From positions 1 through 8,153 of the forward strand of contig CALMOO010000011.1 in assembly GCA_937871705.1 (NCBI GenBank): a stretch of 8,153 bases of DNA, written 5' to 3'. Shown here piece by piece: positions 7,115 to 8,153 of the stretch. Position 1 is the stretch's first letter; each line of letters starts with the position of its first letter. Under the pieces are notes generated by a model. It did not search any database, was not told the DNA's origin, and worked only from the letters and a program-made list of their open reading frames with translations. A program made the position numbers and the translations under genes. Source of the stretch: an uncultured Hymenobacter sp. (GTDB lineage Bacteria; Bacteroidota; Bacteroidia; Cytophagales; Hymenobacteraceae).

Positions 7115-8153
7115 ATGAACTTCTCTCCGCTTACCCCCGAGCTGGTGGTTGCCTTCGAGGCAGTTGTTGGCCTGGCCCACGTGCTCACGGCGGCCCGAAC
7201 CGAAGCCGTGCAATACGAAGCCTACGGCCGCGACCACACCGAAGACTTCCATTTTGCCCCCGACGTGGTGCTGCGCCCCGGCACTACCGAGGAGGTTAGC
7301 CAAATCATGCGCCTCTGCCACGAGCACCGCGTGCCCGTGACGGCGCGTGGCGCGGGCACGGGGCTCAGCGGCGGCGCCCTACCCATCCATAATGGCGTGG
7401 TGCTGAGCATGGAGCGCTTCAACAAGATTATTGCCATTGATGAGCGCAACCTGCAAGCTACCGTGGAGCCGGGCGTGGTAACGGAGGCGTTTCAGAACGC
7501 GGTGAAGGAAGTTGGGCTTTTCTACCCCCCCGACCCGGCCAGCAAGGGCTCGTGCTTCTTGGGCGGCAACCTGAGCCAGAGCAGCGGCGGCCCCAAAGCT
7601 GTGAAGTATGGCACCACCCGCGACTATGTACTTAACCTGCAAGTGGTTTTGCCGAGCGGCGACGTTATCTGGACGGGGGCCAACACGCTGAAGTATGCCA
7701 CCGGCTACAACCTGACGCAGCTCATGGTGGGCTCGGAGGGTACGCTCGGCATTATTACCCGCGTGGTGTTCCGGCACCTCCCCTACCCCCAGCACAATAT
7801 CCTGATGCTGGTGCCCTTCCGCCAGGAAGCGCAGGCGGCGGAGGCAGTATCGGCGGTGTTCCGGGCCGGCGTCATTCCGTCGGGCATGGAGTTTATGGAG
7901 CGCGAGGCGATTGCCTGGTCTTCGGACTACCTGAAAATTCCGCTTACCCTGCCCGAAGACATCACCGCTCACTTGCTCATCGAACTCGACGGCCAGGACC
8001 TCGACCAACTCTATAAGGAAGCCGAGCAAGTGTACGAAGTGCTAGCCCGCTATGACGTGGGCGAAATCCTGCTGGCCGACACGGCCACCCAGAAAGACGA
8101 GCTGTGGAAGATTCGCCGCAACATCGGCAATTCGGTGCGCTATAACTCTGTAT
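7115..8153 (+). CDS. GlcD/D-lactate dehydrogenase-type FAD-binding oxidoreductase, 3' end outside window
   Basis: From the ATG at 7115-7117 the frame is open for 346 codons to the right edge. The PCMH-type FAD-binding domain covers about residues 48-220. It shows the pyrophosphate-binding loop RGAGTGLSGGA (78-88), YPPDP (137-141), GGNLSQSSGGPKAVKYG (150-166) and GYNLTQLMVGSEGTLGIIT (197-215). The FAD-linked oxidase C-terminal domain begins near 225. Family members are usually about 460-480 residues, so about 120 residues are missing, including the expected C-terminal histidine motif. The family oxidises 2-hydroxy acids such as glycolate or D-lactate with FAD. The substrate cannot be chosen from this part, and GlcE/GlcF partners, if any, would lie outside. 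In E. coli GlcD the segment at 152-157 reads NVAENAGG-like; here it is NLSQSSGG, so the acidic residue is replaced by Gln. It is divergent from the peptidase gene, with 75 bp between start codons. Confidence 0.9.
   Translation, partial: MNFSPLTPELVVAFEAVVGLAHVLTAARTEAVQYEAYGRDHTEDFHFAPDVVLRPGTTEEVSQIMRLCHEHRVPVTARGAGTGLSGGALPIHNGVVLSMERFNKIIAIDERNLQATVEPGVVTEAFQNAVKEVGLFYPPDPASKGSCFLGGNLSQSSGGPKAVKYGTTRDYVLNLQVVLPSGDVIWTGANTLKYATGYNLTQLMVGSEGTLGIITRVVFRHLPYPQHNILMLVPFRQEAQAAEAVSAVFRAGVIPSGMEFMEREAIAWSSDYLKIPLTLPEDITAHLLIELDGQDLDQLYKEAEQVYEVLARYDVGEILLADTATQKDELWKIRRNIGNSVRYNSV

Noticed and set aside
7379..8029. Minus-strand open frame of 216 codons opposite the FAD oxidoreductase
   Set aside because: The plus strand encodes the FAD-binding motifs of the GlcD family, so this is an antisense shadow.
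1..8153. CRISPR array, tRNA/rRNA gene, riboswitch or mobile element
   Set aside because: No regularly spaced short repeats, tRNA-like cloverleaf, rRNA core sequence or transposase/integrase motif was seen on either strand. The intergenic gaps are short and mostly accounted for by promoters and a terminator.

Overview
The window looks like a piece of a Bacteroidota chromosome, probably from the Hymenobacter/Cytophagales side because the coding DNA is GC-rich for that phylum. The support is direct. Three genes on the minus strand each carry an exact match to the Bacteroidota -7 promoter element TAnnTTTG, 35-47 nt before the chosen start codon. None has a Shine-Dalgarno sequence. Two encode large TonB-dependent receptors with a carboxypeptidase-regulatory-like N-terminal domain, a hallmark of the phylum. 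The genus is an inference.

Layout, left to right. (1) Positions 1-2356, minus strand: an Oar-like TonB-dependent receptor gene that runs off the left edge. Its reading frame is broken near 1884-1889 by what looks like a 19-bp deletion, and the correct frame is then open for 628 codons to the window edge. (2) Positions 2357-2667: an AT-rich spacer holding the promoter of the broken gene and a strong hairpin terminator for the next gene. (3) Positions 2668-6186, minus strand: an intact 1172-residue paralogue with signal peptide, regulatory-like domain, plug and barrel. (4) Positions 6187-6337: a spacer with the promoter of the intact receptor. (5) Positions 6338-7039, minus strand: a predicted NlpC/P60 (C40) cell-wall peptidase lipoprotein. 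(6) Positions 7040-7114: a 75-bp divergent promoter region. (7) Positions 7115-8153, plus strand: the first 346 codons of a GlcD/D-lactate-dehydrogenase-type FAD oxidoreductase, cut by the right edge.

The two receptors are tandem same-strand paralogues, each with its own promoter and separated by a terminator, so they read as a duplication rather than an operon. The peptidase and the FAD enzyme have no evident functional link to them. I found no RNA gene, CRISPR array, insertion sequence or defence-like module, and nothing I would call a new system. The most informative signal is the fresh-looking frameshift in one of the two duplicated receptors.
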